Positions 19,789 to 28,739 of a DNA stretch of 64,000 nt are shown here, one piece after another. The first letter of the stretch is position 1, and each line of letters starts with the position of its first letter. The stretch covers positions 16,965 through 80,964 of the forward strand of contig JASJCB010000027.1 of the NCBI GenBank assembly GCA_030066195.1. Direction: 5' to 3'. The translations under genes and the position numbers were made by a program. The notes below the pieces were generated by a model, which was not told the DNA's origin, made no database searches, and saw only the letters and a list, made by a program, of their open reading frames with translations. This DNA is from Acidobacteriota bacterium. GTDB taxonomy: Bacteria > Acidobacteriota > Holophagae > Acanthopleuribacterales > Acanthopleuribacteraceae.

Positions 19789-20225
19789 AACGAGCTTCCT
19801 CCAAGCATGCTGCACCGCGCCGAAACACGGTAAAGGCCAAAATGTATCACAGGCGCGGCGTTTGTTGAACCGGATTCCTCTCGGGGGCAGGATGTCGTCA
19901 AAGATGAGGGAGCGTGCGGGTTGTCATGTTTTTCACCTTGGACAAGGTTTGATTTGGCTGTCTTTCGGGCGGTTCCTTCATCGGTCTTTTTTGCCTTGTC
20001 GGTTAAAAGTAACTCTGTCGAAGGGTTTAACAACCAAAGACAGCTGATTCAAAACGCATGTTGTTCGAGTTGTTTGGAGATCCTCCATGAGGGGTATATC
20101 CTCGGCCGAGCGTTAAATGAAATTTTGCGATTGCCCCATTGGCTTCTCATTAAGTAAATTGCCGGTAGGCTTCCCGAAAAACTGCCGATACAATAGTTAG
20201 CAACGCTCGGGCCGCGAGGGACCAT
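19789..20225. other. Divergent intergenic region
   Basis: 437 bases between argS and the DUF115 gene. It contains a TACAAT box near 20190 that could be the -10 of the plus-strand gene; no convincing -35, RNA gene or coding frame is visible. Confidence 0.4.
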
Positions 20226-22106
20226 TTGGATATTACCGAAAACATCGGCAGACGCATCGACATGTTGATGAGGCATCAGGACAACGCTCGGGAGTGTATG
20301 CGCCGGGCGCTCTGGGATACAAGCGTCACCTTCACGGCAGCGCGCCGGGGCGGTTGGGGCGTCCAATGGCAGGGCAAGGTTCTGGATTCCACTTACAGCC
20401 CCCAAAAGGCCGCGTCCTCGTTCCTCAAGAGTTTTCAACACGACGGCGGCAAGCTGGTGGTCCTCTTGGGCGCCGGGGGCGGCAGTTTACCCGTGGCCCT
20501 GGCCGAGAAGTTATGTCCGGCGGAAATCATGCTTCTGGTTTACGAACCCAATCCCAGTATCCTGCTGGGTCTGTTTACTTTTAACGATGATATCGACGGC
20601 CTGAACCCCGATTGTGCGCAGTTTGTATGTGAAGCCGAGGCCGCGCGCCGGTTCCTCTTCGAACACCCGGCCGCCAGGGACGGTTTTCAAGTGCTCTGTG
20701 CCCCGTCCTATACCCACGCCATGCCCGAGGAAATCGACGCCTTTCGTGAACTCTGCCGTGAAGCAGCCGACCTGCGCGCCACCAATCGGGTCACCCGAGT
20801 CAGCATGACCCGGCAATGGCTGCGAAACCTGATCATCAACCTGCCGCAACGCACAAAACTACCGGGTTTCTTCGACCTGGCCGGCAGCATGACGGGCCTG
20901 CCGGCCGTGCTGGTGGGCTCCGGCCCCAGCCTGGACAAGAATTTGGAAACCCTGCGCTCCCATAAAGAAAAGACTCTGATCATTGCCTCCAACAGTAACC
21001 TGAAGGCGCTTACCAGGAACGGCATTACCCCGCATCTGGTCTTTGCCGTGGAGACGGCCGATATCAGTCGTGACCTGGACCCCTCCGACCTTGTGGAAAA
21101 GCCCGCGCTGGTATTGGCCGAAACCTGTAACCCCGCCTGTGGACGCTTGCCCTATCCAAGCATCTTTCTCCTGCCCCAAGCTCATCTGCAATACGGGGCT
21201 TTCATGAAAGAGGTCACCGGCGAACAAACCTCCGGTCTGGGCGCGGGTGCATCGGTATCCAATATCATGCTGCAAGCGGCCTTGATCATGGGTTGCGATC
21301 CCATCGCCATGATCGGCCAGGACCTGGCTTATACCGACGGAAAAGCCTATGCGACGGCAACCGATTACGGCGGCCTGCAAATAGAACAACAGGGCGGTAC
21401 AGCCCGCCTGGTCGACCAGGACAAGATACTGACCGCCCTGCTGGACGATGCAGATCGGCCCAACTTCCAGACCGAGCAACAAATTCACGAAGTACTCTCC
21501 TGGGATCGGAAAGACACGGTGACCACAAGTCGCGGGTTCGACCTGATCCGTTATTGCTTTCAGGAAGAGGCAGCTCGCGTGCGTACCGAAGGCATGGTCC
21601 GGCTGGTCAACGCCACTGAGGGCGGCGCCTTTATCGAGGGCTTTGCACATGAGTCCCTGGCCGATTTCTTCCAAGCATTGCCGGACGAGCCCGCTTTTAC
21701 CGATCGCATCGCCGAAGAAATCGAACGGGCATGGTCGGAAGGTTCCCGTCTTCCCAAGGAACGGCTGCAGGACGGCCTGGAACAAGCCAAAAGAGCGGTC
21801 GCACGATACGCCGCCGGCGCGGAGGAAGCCCTGACGCGACTGGAACTGTTGGCCGCCGTGATGAAACGCGGCGGTGCGGATGATCCCGACTTTCGGAAAA
21901 TCCTCGATGACTACAAGTTGGCCGAGCGCCGCATTCGCCCTCACGGCCTGGTGGAGTTGTGGATCGAAGGCGACATGTTGCGCCTGGAACGCAAAGTCCG
22001 GCCGGATGGATTATCGGGCATTTTCGAGAAAGCCAGGCAGACGTTGGGACTGGTTATCGAGGGCTGCAGTCAAGTGAGCAAACTTCTCAATGCTATGGTC
22101 TCATGA
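20226..22106 (+). CDS. DUF115 / MptE-like protein (Maf flagellar-glycosylation family)
   Basis: 626 residues from a TTG with GAGGG 6 bases upstream. The core, about residues 205-300, is the DUF115 signature: PAVLVGSGPSLDKNLETL, IIASNSNLKALTRNGI, PHLVFAVETAD. Later GAGASVSNIMLQAALIMGCD and MIGQDLAYTDGK complete the Rossmann-like fold. Length and layout match the Maf (motility accessory factor) group that transfers nonulosonic sugars to flagellin, rather than the short pterin pyrophosphokinase MptE. No flagellin or sugar-biosynthesis genes are nearby, so the acceptor is unknown. Cytoplasmic. The stop codon abuts the palindrome that precedes the TonB-dependent receptor. Confidence 0.8.
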   Translation: MDITENIGRRIDMLMRHQDNARECMRRALWDTSVTFTAARRGGWGVQWQGKVLDSTYSPQKAASSFLKSFQHDGGKLVVLLGAGGGSLPVALAEKLCPAEIMLLVYEPNPSILLGLFTFNDDIDGLNPDCAQFVCEAEAARRFLFEHPAARDGFQVLCAPSYTHAMPEEIDAFRELCREAADLRATNRVTRVSMTRQWLRNLIINLPQRTKLPGFFDLAGSMTGLPAVLVGSGPSLDKNLETLRSHKEKTLIIASNSNLKALTRNGITPHLVFAVETADISRDLDPSDLVEKPALVLAETCNPACGRLPYPSIFLLPQAHLQYGAFMKEVTGEQTSGLGAGASVSNIMLQAALIMGCDPIAMIGQDLAYTDGKAYATATDYGGLQIEQQGGTARLVDQDKILTALLDDADRPNFQTEQQIHEVLSWDRKDTVTTSRGFDLIRYCFQEEAARVRTEGMVRLVNATEGGAFIEGFAHESLADFFQALPDEPAFTDRIAEEIERAWSEGSRLPKERLQDGLEQAKRAVARYAAGAEEALTRLELLAAVMKRGGADDPDFRKILDDYKLAERRIRPHGLVELWIEGDMLRLERKVRPDGLSGIFEKARQTLGLVIEGCSQVSKLLNAMVS

Positions 22107-22109
22107 AAC

Positions 22110-22124
22110 TGAGAAATATTCTCA
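22110..22124. promoter_or_regulatory. Fur-like 15-bp palindrome upstream of TonB-dependent receptor
   Basis: TGAGAAATATTCTCA has 6-bp arms around a 3-base centre. As a 7-1-7 element it resembles the Fur core TGATAATnATTATCA at most positions. It sits 9 bases before the -35 of the receptor promoter, and a related palindrome occurs at the feo promoter (25497-25511). Iron-responsive control is inferred. Confidence 0.5.
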
Positions 22125-22132
22125 AAAAAGAA

Positions 22133-22161
22133 TTGACACTCCCGGACAAGTGACCGACAAT
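22133..22161 (+). promoter_or_regulatory. Sigma-70-type promoter of the TonB-dependent receptor
   Basis: TTGACA (22133-22138), 17-base spacer, GACAAT (22156-22161), about 70 bases upstream of the start codon at 22233. Confidence 0.6.
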
Positions 22162-22232
22162 AGCTGCGGAATTGAGATTGCATCTCATACGTGCCGTAAT
22201 TAAAGATGCACCGCCTCTACCCTGGGAGTTTA

Positions 22233-24476
22233 ATGATGAAACGCCAAGTTCTAACTGTAAGCCTTTTATTTGTTGTATTTTTTGCTATTGCAACCGAACC
22301 CAAAGACGCCGCCCCCGAACCAACCCCCACCAAGGCTGCTGAAGCCGAGGCCGATGCGGCGCTTATTATTTCCGAGCGTGTCCAGGTCATCGGCAGTAAG
22401 GAAGTTGCCCTGAAAACACCCGGTTCGGCCCACCACATCGGTAAGGCGGAACTGGAAAAACAAGCCCACACCGACATCCACCGTATCCTGCGTGAGGTGC
22501 CCGGCGTCAATATCCAGGAAGAAGACGGCCTGGGTTTGCGCCCCAACATCGGTATCCGCGGAACCGGAGTGGAGCGCAGTTCCAAGATCACTTTGCTGGA
22601 AGACGGCGTGCTGATTGCGCCCGCACCCTACACCGCACCCTCGGCTTACTACTTCCCCACCGCCGGCCGTATGGAAGGCGTGGAGGTGCTGAAAGGCTCC
22701 GGCGCTGTTTCACAAGGCCCCTACACCAACGGCGGCGCCCTCAACATGATCTCCGCGGCCATTCCTTCCCAGGATCTGGCCGTGGACCTGCGCGCCTCTG
22801 CCGGTAGCTTCGGCACCAATGACATGGAGGTCAAGGCGGGCGGCAGCGGCGACCGCTTCGGCTGGCTGCTCCAAGGTTTCCGCACGGAGACCGACGGCTT
22901 CAAAGATTTGGACGGCGGACGAGACACGCCCACCGAGGTAGACGACTTCATGCTGAAACTGCGCTATACCTCGGCTCCGGGCGCCTCGGTCTACCAGGCC
23001 CTGGAACTGAAATTGGGTAAAACCGAGCAAAGCGGCGACGAAACCTACCTGGGTCTGACCCAGGCCGATTTCAACGCCACCCCTTACCGTCGCTACGCGG
23101 CTTCCGCCGAGGACCATATCGACACCGATCACGAGCAGGTCCAACTGCAATACTTCGTCAAGCCCTCCGATAACCTGGATATTACCACCACGGTTTACAA
23201 CAACGACTTCTTCCGCAACTGGCACAAGTTGGAGAAGGTTGCCGGTCAAAAAGCCGCCAACGTGTTGAACGATCCCGGCACTTATGCAACCGAGATCGCT
23301 ATCCTGCGTGGTGAGTTGGACAGCGCCGACGACGCCCTGGCCGTGCGCAACAACCGCCGCAATTATTACAGCCGCGGCATCCAGAGCGCGCTGAACTGGA
23401 CCGGCGGCAACCACCGGATTGAAGTAGGCGCCCGCTACCACGAGGACGAGGAAGACCGCTTCCAAGACGAAGAGTACTTCCGCATGATCGATGCGCAAAT
23501 GGAACTTACCTCCGTCGGCGCGCCCGGCAGCCAGACCAACCGCGTCAGCAGCGCCGAGGCCCTGGCCTTCTACCTGGAAGACACGATCACCACGGGTAAC
23601 TGGTCCATACGTCCGGGCGTTCGTTACGAGACCATTGACTACGTGCGCAATGATTACAGTACCGCCGACCCTACGCGCGGCGAGGGCCCCACCCGCGTTC
23701 GCGAGAACAGCGTGGACGTCTTCTTGCCCGGCATCGGCGTGAACTACGAACTGGCCCAAGGTCGTACCGCCTTCCTGGGTATCCACCGCGGTTTCTCTCC
23801 TCCGGGCCCCGGCAAGGACGACCGGACCGAGTCCGAGGAAAGTACCAACTACGAAATGGGTTATCGCTTCAATCAGGGTTCGCTGTCCTTTGAAGCCATT
23901 GGTTTCTACAACGACTACGACAACCTGCTGGGCACCGAAACGGTTGCCGGCGGCGGCGATACTTCCGGCGATGTCTTTAACGGCGGCGAGGTGGAGATTA
24001 ACGGCCTGGAATTGAACCTGAACTACGATCTGGCCGAAAAGGCCGGGTTGGACATGGCGCTGCCCTTCCATGCCAACTACACCTACACCTCCACTGAATT
24101 CAAGAACAGTTTCGAAACCTCGTTCTCGGACTGGTCGCCGGAAGTTACGGCGGGCGACGAATTGCCCTACATCCCCGAGCACCAATTGACCCTGAACTTC
24201 GGCCTGGTGAAGGATCGCTGGAGCGCTTACCTGGTGGGCAACTACACTGACGAGATGCGCACCAAGGCGGGTCAGGGCGCGATTCCCGAGGACGAGGGCA
24301 CGGACAGCCGTTTCGTGGTGGATCTCTCGGCGGGCTACACTTTCGGCGGCAACTACAAGGTCTTCGCCCGCGTTCGCAATCTGACGGACGAGACCTACAT
24401 CGTGGCGCGCCGCCCCTACGGCCTGCGCCCGGGCCTGAAGCGCACCCTGTCCCTGGGGATCTCGGCCAACTTCTAA
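22233..24476 (+). CDS. TonB-dependent outer-membrane receptor, FecA-like
   Basis: 747 residues from the ATG at 22233 (or 22236), with GGGAG upstream; the frame to 22206 lacks a site. A signal peptide of about 20 residues is followed by the plug domain: ILREVPGVNIQEEDGLGLRP, IGIRGTGVERSSKITLLEDG, PTAGRMEGVEVLKGSGAVSQ and the NGGALNMIS segment. A 22-strand barrel with alternating aromatic/acidic strands follows, ending in LGISANF with terminal Phe. The plug resembles FecA (ferric citrate). It probably imports an iron chelate using TonB energy. The upstream Fur-like palindrome and the nearby feo operon support an iron role; the ligand is not proven. No fecIR-type sigma/anti-sigma pair is adjacent. 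Confidence 0.9.
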   Translation: MMKRQVLTVSLLFVVFFAIATEPKDAAPEPTPTKAAEAEADAALIISERVQVIGSKEVALKTPGSAHHIGKAELEKQAHTDIHRILREVPGVNIQEEDGLGLRPNIGIRGTGVERSSKITLLEDGVLIAPAPYTAPSAYYFPTAGRMEGVEVLKGSGAVSQGPYTNGGALNMISAAIPSQDLAVDLRASAGSFGTNDMEVKAGGSGDRFGWLLQGFRTETDGFKDLDGGRDTPTEVDDFMLKLRYTSAPGASVYQALELKLGKTEQSGDETYLGLTQADFNATPYRRYAASAEDHIDTDHEQVQLQYFVKPSDNLDITTTVYNNDFFRNWHKLEKVAGQKAANVLNDPGTYATEIAILRGELDSADDALAVRNNRRNYYSRGIQSALNWTGGNHRIEVGARYHEDEEDRFQDEEYFRMIDAQMELTSVGAPGSQTNRVSSAEALAFYLEDTITTGNWSIRPGVRYETIDYVRNDYSTADPTRGEGPTRVRENSVDVFLPGIGVNYELAQGRTAFLGIHRGFSPPGPGKDDRTESEESTNYEMGYRFNQGSLSFEAIGFYNDYDNLLGTETVAGGGDTSGDVFNGGEVEINGLELNLNYDLAEKAGLDMALPFHANYTYTSTEFKNSFETSFSDWSPEVTAGDELPYIPEHQLTLNFGLVKDRWSAYLVGNYTDEMRTKAGQGAIPEDEGTDSRFVVDLSAGYTFGGNYKVFARVRNLTDETYIVARRPYGLRPGLKRTLSLGISANF

Positions 24477-24496
24477 AGAATCTTTGACAACTGCTT

Positions 24497-24535
24497 GAAA
24501 AAGCCCGGTTCGGCATCGTCGAGCCGGGCTTTTTT
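24497..24535 (+). terminator. Strong Rho-independent terminator after the receptor gene
   Basis: A 14-bp stem (24499-24512 with 24520-24533, one mismatch) with a 7-base loop, A-run before and T-run after, so it could act on both strands. It begins about 20 bases past the receptor stop. Confidence 0.85.
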
Positions 24536-24693
24536 CATCGCTACTCATGAACCGCGAAACCATCCGACAGCATGGTGCAGGGTAATCACATCATCATTGA
24601 ACCACCGGTCGGGCCCGCGGTCCTCGCTGAAACGGCTGCCGGCGATTGGATCAACTGCCCGCGCCCCTCGGAACTTCCTCCTATTCTCTCCGA

Positions 24694-25239
24694 GACAAGG
24701 TTCGCACCGGCCGGACAAGGGCATTTTGCCGGCCAAAGGTGCTTGTGCCTGTGGTGACAACCGTCTATTCGCATCGGAAGAAGGATGTTACCCCGAGCAC
24801 ATCCATGTTTCGGTTTTTGAAGGGGGAAGGACCCCACCGGATAACAACCTATTCCAAGCGGAAGAAGGTTATCCCCGCTCGGACATCGATGTTTTGTTTC
24901 CCAAACAAGGATTGTCCCCGGTGCACATCTGCATATATGCATTTCCAGGGGACTGTCCGGCAGTCAACAACCTTTTTTTTGAACTGCCACGGGGTTATCG
25001 GGGTGGATCCATCGACGTTTTTGGCAAAATCCGGGGTTATCGGCCTCGCACCGACGACTTTGGAAAGCCAGGATGACATGGTTCGGGTAGGACAATCGTT
25101 GTTCGGAAAACAAAACGTCGATGTCCGAGCGGGGATAACCTTCTCCCGATCAGAATACATCGATGTACGCGGGGGTCGGTCCTTCTTTCCAAGAGAATAT
25201 GTCCATGAACCCCGGGGTCAACGGGTATATTTGAGCCGC
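24694..25239. repeat. Array of 13 degenerate 42-bp tandem units with internal inversion
   Basis: Units of exactly 42 bases run in register from 24694 (unit starts 24694, 24736, 24778, and so on to 25198). Early units share openings like AAGAAGG followed by (A/T)T(A/G)TCCCCG...ACATCGATGTTTT. Later units (from about 25072) show the same motifs on the opposite strand: 24861-24917 and 25090-25146 are inverted copies with only 5 mismatches in 57. Because 42 is divisible by 3, long frames stay open on both strands with a 14-residue period, but no ribosome site, promoter or sensible protein is visible. I read it as a non-coding minisatellite or decayed palindromic element between the receptor and feo, not as a gene. 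The flanks 24540-24693 and 25240-25490 hold nothing I recognise. Confidence 0.8.
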
Positions 25240-25490
25240 CGACTTTGCTTAAGCCACTGTTAATAATCATGAACTGCAACACGCGACGCGGTTTTGCCAA
25301 TCAAGCCGGGTATGCCGCCCTCGGCATTTTATGCCCCAGCCGTAAATCGCCTCCAACCAACTCGACCAACATGCCGTCGGGTTATCAATCCATGGTGCGA
25401 GTGCGCGGCCGCGAAGTAAGGACCGCTTCCTGAAATATTGTCATTTCCAAGCGACTCGACGCTTGCAAGATTCCCCTAAATGGAGTAGAC

Positions 25491-25519
25491 TTGACATGAG
25501 AATGCGTCTCAATTAGACG
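25491..25519 (+). promoter_or_regulatory. feo promoter with embedded palindromic operator
   Basis: TTGACA (25491-25496), 17 bases, then TAGACG (weak -10). The spacer holds TGAGAATGCGTCTCA (25497-25511), arms TGAGA/TCTCA, matching the TGAGAA...TCTCA pattern of the element upstream of the TonB receptor. A repressor bound here would block the promoter; iron control is inferred. Confidence 0.5.
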
Positions 25520-25538
25520 CCAGGAATTGAGGCACCCC

Positions 25539-25763
25539 ATGACTTTGAATACCCTTTCCCCAGGACAGTCCTGTAGAGTGAAATCTGTGCGCGGCTCCGG
25601 CCCTACTTATCAACGTCTCCTGGAAATGGGACTGATTCCCGATACCGAGGTCCAGGTCGTCCGCCTGGCCCCCATGGGCGACCCCATGGAAGTCCAGTTG
25701 CACGGCTATTACCTTTCGCTACGCAAGAACGAAGCGGCCATGGTTGAAATCGAAAATGGATAA
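25539..25763 (+). CDS. feoA: FeoA, ferrous iron transport accessory protein
   Basis: 74 residues from ATG 25539, GAGG 6 bases upstream (a TTG at 25527 is less likely). The SH3-like FeoA fold is clear: LSPGQSCRVKSVRGSG, RLLEMGLIPDTEVQVVRLAP, MGDPMEVQLHGYYLSLRKNE. FeoA is a small cytosolic partner thought to regulate FeoB. First gene of feoA-feoB-small Cys-rich protein; its stop overlaps the feoB start by 8 bases. Confidence 0.95.
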   Translation: MTLNTLSPGQSCRVKSVRGSGPTYQRLLEMGLIPDTEVQVVRLAPMGDPMEVQLHGYYLSLRKNEAAMVEIENG

Positions 25764-28122
25764 CCGTCCCGCGCTCGCCGCGCGTGCGGTTGCGGTGGTG
25801 GGCAATCCCAATACCGGCAAGACCACCCTCTTCAACGCCTTGACCGGTCTCAAGCAGCGCACCGGGAACTTTCCGGGTTGCACGGTTGAAAAGAAAACCG
25901 GCCGCATCCAGTTGGAAAACAACACCGTGGAAGCCATCGACCTGCCCGGCACCTACAGTCTGGCCGCTGTCTCCCTGGACGAACTGGTCGTCCCGGAGGT
26001 CCTGCTGGGCGTGCGCGAGGGTGTGGAGCCGGTGGGCGGTATCCTCGTGGTGGCCGACGCCTCCACGCTCCACCGCAATCTCTACCTGGTCACCCAACTG
26101 ATGGAATTGGGCCGTCCCATGGTGATGGCCCTGAACATGATGGACCTGGCCCTGGAGCGCGGTCTGGAAATCGACATCGAGACCTTGTCCCGGCGCCTGG
26201 GATTTCCGGTGGTGCCCACCCACGCCGGCAAGGCCGAGGGCCTGGCAGAATTACGGCTCGAGTTGCGGCGATTGATGGATGGAAGGATCAAGCCGCCCAA
26301 GCCGGAACTTTTTCGTGATTTCTACGACCGGATCACGCGTTTTGCCGACGAGGAGGCCGGTGACCGTCGCCTGCCTTTGCCGCCCGCGCTGGTCTTTCGC
26401 GCCCTGTTCGACGAAAGCGGTTTCGCCGCGCAACATCTGGGCGAATGGTTCGGAGAAGATTTCCGAACACGGCTGATGCAACTCCGCCGGGAGTTGGAAG
26501 CAGAGCACGGCAAACTGATCGAACTGGAGGCCCGCGAGCGCTACACCTGGGTGCGGGAACTGCTGGACAAGGTCATCCGCAAACCCGAGCACAAGATCGT
26601 CACCCGCTCCGAGCGCATCGACAAATTCCTGACCCATAAGGTATGGGGCGTGTTGACCCTATTCGTGGTGATGACCGTTTTGTTCCAGACCATCTATGCC
26701 TGGGCCGGTCCCCTGATGGACGGAATCGAGGGGTTGATCGGCGCACTGGGCGGCGCCGTGGGATCTCTGCTCCCCGAGGGCATGCTGCGCAGCCTGGTGG
26801 TGGACGGCATCGTGGCCGGCGTGGGCGCTGTGCTGGTGTTCCTCCCCCAGATCCTGCTGTTGTTTCTGTTCATCGCCGTATTGGAAGATTTCGGGTACAT
26901 GGCCCGCGCCGCTTTTCTGATGGACCGCATCTTCTCCAAGGTGGGTCTGTCGGGTAAATCGCTGATTCCCTTGCTCTCGAGCTTTGCCTGCGCCATTCCC
27001 GGCATTATGGCCACGCGCACCATTCCCCATCCGCGCGACCGCTTCACCACCATTTTAGTTGCGCCGCTGATGAGCTGCTCGGCCCGCCTGCCCGTTTATG
27101 TCATCATGATTGCGGCCTTCATTCCCCAAAAGCAGGTTTTGGGCATCTTCGGCTTGCAGGGCTTGACCCTTCTCGGCATGTACCTGGTGGGCGTGGTTGT
27201 CGCTGTTCCCACCGCCTGGATTCTGAAAAAGACCCTGCTCAAAGGCGAAACGCCGCCCTTCCTGATGGAGCTGCCCAGTTACAAGCGACCCAACCCGCGC
27301 ACCGTGGGGATCAGGGTTTATCAGAGCGGCATGGCCTTCGTAACCCGGGCGGGTACCGTCATCCTCGCCGTTACCGTCGTGGTTTGGGCCATGGCCTACT
27401 TCCCCCGGTCCGGCGAGATCGAGGACAATTACGCGGCATTGCGCATCGAGGCGGAAGCACAACACATGATGGCCAGGGCCGGTTTGCTGGAGTCTTTCGA
27501 TCCTCAATTGGCGCCGCTAAGCCTTGAACGCATGGAACGCGTTCTCAAGGAAAACCCGCAACTGGCCGTGTTGAATGATGATAAGCCCCCCGTCTCCGGC
27601 GATCCCGCGTTACAGGCGCTTTACGCGGACTGGCGCCAACTGGACGCCGGCTATCAAGAGAAGCTGGCCGAGTTGGATTCCCGCGAAAGCGGCGACTACC
27701 TACGCGACAGTTACCTGGGCCGCATGGGTCAGGTGATGGAGCCCCTGGTCGTGCCGTTGGGCTGGGACTGGCGGATCGGCATGGCCACCATCGCCTCCTT
27801 CCCCGCGCGCGAGATCATCATCGCCACCTTGGGCGTCATCTTCAACCTGGGTGCGGATATGGACGAGGAATCGGTTGAGCTGAAACAGGCGCTTAAAACC
27901 GCGGTAGGGGCGGACGGCAATAAACTGTTTTCCATACCTGTCGCACTTTCCATTATGGTGTTCTTTGCCCTTTGCGCCCAGTGTGCGGCCACCCTGGCCA
28001 CCATCCGCAAGGAGACCGACAGCTGGCGTTGGCCGGTGCTCAGTTTCACCTACATGACCTCATTGGCATATCTGGCCGCCTTCGGGGTGTTTCACCTGAC
28101 GACGGCCTTGGGATGGGGGTAG
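25756..28122 (+). CDS. feoB: FeoB ferrous iron transporter
   Basis: 788 residues from ATG 25756, inside the end of feoA, so translation is probably coupled. An N-terminal G domain has GNPNTGKT (16-23), the DLPGTYSL switch and NMMD; a helical GDI-like region follows (to about 290). The membrane part carries two inverted Gate motifs, including FACAIPGIMATRTI and the CAQCAATLATIRKE segment near the C-terminus. Imports Fe2+ across the inner membrane. The palindromic operator at the feoA promoter and the FecA-like gene upstream make this an iron-acquisition region. Confidence 0.96.
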   Translation: MDNRPALAARAVAVVGNPNTGKTTLFNALTGLKQRTGNFPGCTVEKKTGRIQLENNTVEAIDLPGTYSLAAVSLDELVVPEVLLGVREGVEPVGGILVVADASTLHRNLYLVTQLMELGRPMVMALNMMDLALERGLEIDIETLSRRLGFPVVPTHAGKAEGLAELRLELRRLMDGRIKPPKPELFRDFYDRITRFADEEAGDRRLPLPPALVFRALFDESGFAAQHLGEWFGEDFRTRLMQLRRELEAEHGKLIELEARERYTWVRELLDKVIRKPEHKIVTRSERIDKFLTHKVWGVLTLFVVMTVLFQTIYAWAGPLMDGIEGLIGALGGAVGSLLPEGMLRSLVVDGIVAGVGAVLVFLPQILLLFLFIAVLEDFGYMARAAFLMDRIFSKVGLSGKSLIPLLSSFACAIPGIMATRTIPHPRDRFTTILVAPLMSCSARLPVYVIMIAAFIPQKQVLGIFGLQGLTLLGMYLVGVVVAVPTAWILKKTLLKGETPPFLMELPSYKRPNPRTVGIRVYQSGMAFVTRAGTVILAVTVVVWAMAYFPRSGEIEDNYAALRIEAEAQHMMARAGLLESFDPQLAPLSLERMERVLKENPQLAVLNDDKPPVSGDPALQALYADWRQLDAGYQEKLAELDSRESGDYLRDSYLGRMGQVMEPLVVPLGWDWRIGMATIASFPAREIIIATLGVIFNLGADMDEESVELKQALKTAVGADGNKLFSIPVALSIMVFFALCAQCAATLATIRKETDSWRWPVLSFTYMTSLAYLAAFGVFHLTTALGWG

Positions 28123-28126
28123 ACCG

Positions 28127-28300
28127 ATGGTGCAAGAACTGATCGTTTTCGCAATCGTCGCCGGCGCGGTCATCTTCCTGGGCCGCAACGTGCTGAACGC
28201 GGTGAGAGGCAAAAAAACCTGCGGTTCCTGTCCGGCATCCGGGGGATGCGGCGCCTCGTCCGAAAAATCAGTAAACGGCGGGCTGCCTTTCGAGGTATAG
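28127..28300 (+). CDS. FeoB-associated Cys-rich small membrane protein
   Basis: 57 residues, ATG 4 bases after the feoB stop. One N-terminal membrane helix (about residues 4-19, LIVFAIVAGAVIFLG) is followed by a basic turn RGKK and a Cys cluster TCGSCPASGGCG, then a short tail. This matches the FeoB-associated Cys-rich membrane protein type found directly after feoB in many bacteria; it may play the FeoC role, perhaps sensing iron or redox state through its three cysteines. Last gene of the feo operon. Confidence 0.8.
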   Translation: MVQELIVFAIVAGAVIFLGRNVLNAVRGKKTCGSCPASGGCGASSEKSVNGGLPFEV

Positions 28301-28314
28301 AGCGGTTGCGCCGC

Positions 28315-28350
28315 AAAATAAAAAACCTCCCGGTGGCAGCCGGGAGGTTT
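28315..28350 (-). terminator. Minus-strand Rho-independent terminator
   Basis: A perfect 11-bp stem (28323-28333 with 28340-28350), 6-base loop, followed on the minus strand by TTTTTTATTTT. On the plus strand only three T follow, so minus is the better orientation, although it may also help end feo transcripts. Confidence 0.75.
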
Positions 28351-28453
28351 GAATGCAGCAGAGCGCCGAGCGATGTGCACCGCCCGAGACAGTCTTCGGC
28401 TCAAGGTGAGGGATGCCGAAACCGTCTTTCCCGCGATTGGGGTCTTGCTGCAT
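28317..28453 (-). ncRNA. Candidate structured RNA ending in the minus-strand terminator
   Basis: Read on the minus strand, ATGCAGCA (28453-28446) pairs perfectly with TGCTGCAT (28360-28353), closing a region that contains a 12-bp stem with one bulge (GACGGTTTCGGC with GCCGAAGACTGTC). The terminator follows directly. No coding frame covers it and it matches no riboswitch or RNA family I can recall. It could be a free small RNA or the 3' UTR of the M28 gene at 28740; orientation is inferred from the terminator. Confidence 0.4.
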
Positions 28454-28592
28454 GAGAGCCGATATGCCTTTACCAAACAGGCAGTCAGGGAGGTAGATCG
28501 GCCCCATCGTCTAAAACCCTAAAAGACGTCCTGATGAAAAGCACCATCCGTGCCAAACAGCCATAAGCCGGGAAACACAGGGCTTTCGAATG

Positions 28593-28682
28593 AACGAGAC
28601 AATTTCCGCCCGGCGGCATGAGACATATTTTGTGTCTCACCTTGTCTCAGGTACGCACCGGTTGGGACAGTTTTGAGACAAT
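28593..28682. repeat. Cluster of five GAGACA motifs in both orientations
   Basis: GAGACA occurs at about 28597, 28620 and 28675 on plus and inverted (TGTCTC) at 28633 and 28643. Two form the palindrome TGAGACA-7-TGTCTCA (28619-28639). The cluster is non-coding, between feo and the M28 stop. The remaining parts of 28301-28739 contain nothing else I can name. Confidence 0.55.
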
Positions 28683-28739
28683 GCACTATTCGAGCGGGGT
28701 CTTCTCTTGCATCAGTCGCGGCTCTTTGATTCGAGCTGG

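Noticed and set aside
24646..25263. 205-residue repeat protein across the 42-bp array
   Set aside because: Openness follows from a repeat length divisible by three and occurs on both strands; no start site, and the composition is not protein-like.
28353..28453. Known riboswitch (cobalamin, FMN, TPP, SAM, c-di-GMP) near feo
   Set aside because: None of the conserved cores I can recall is present, and no gene follows in the right orientation.
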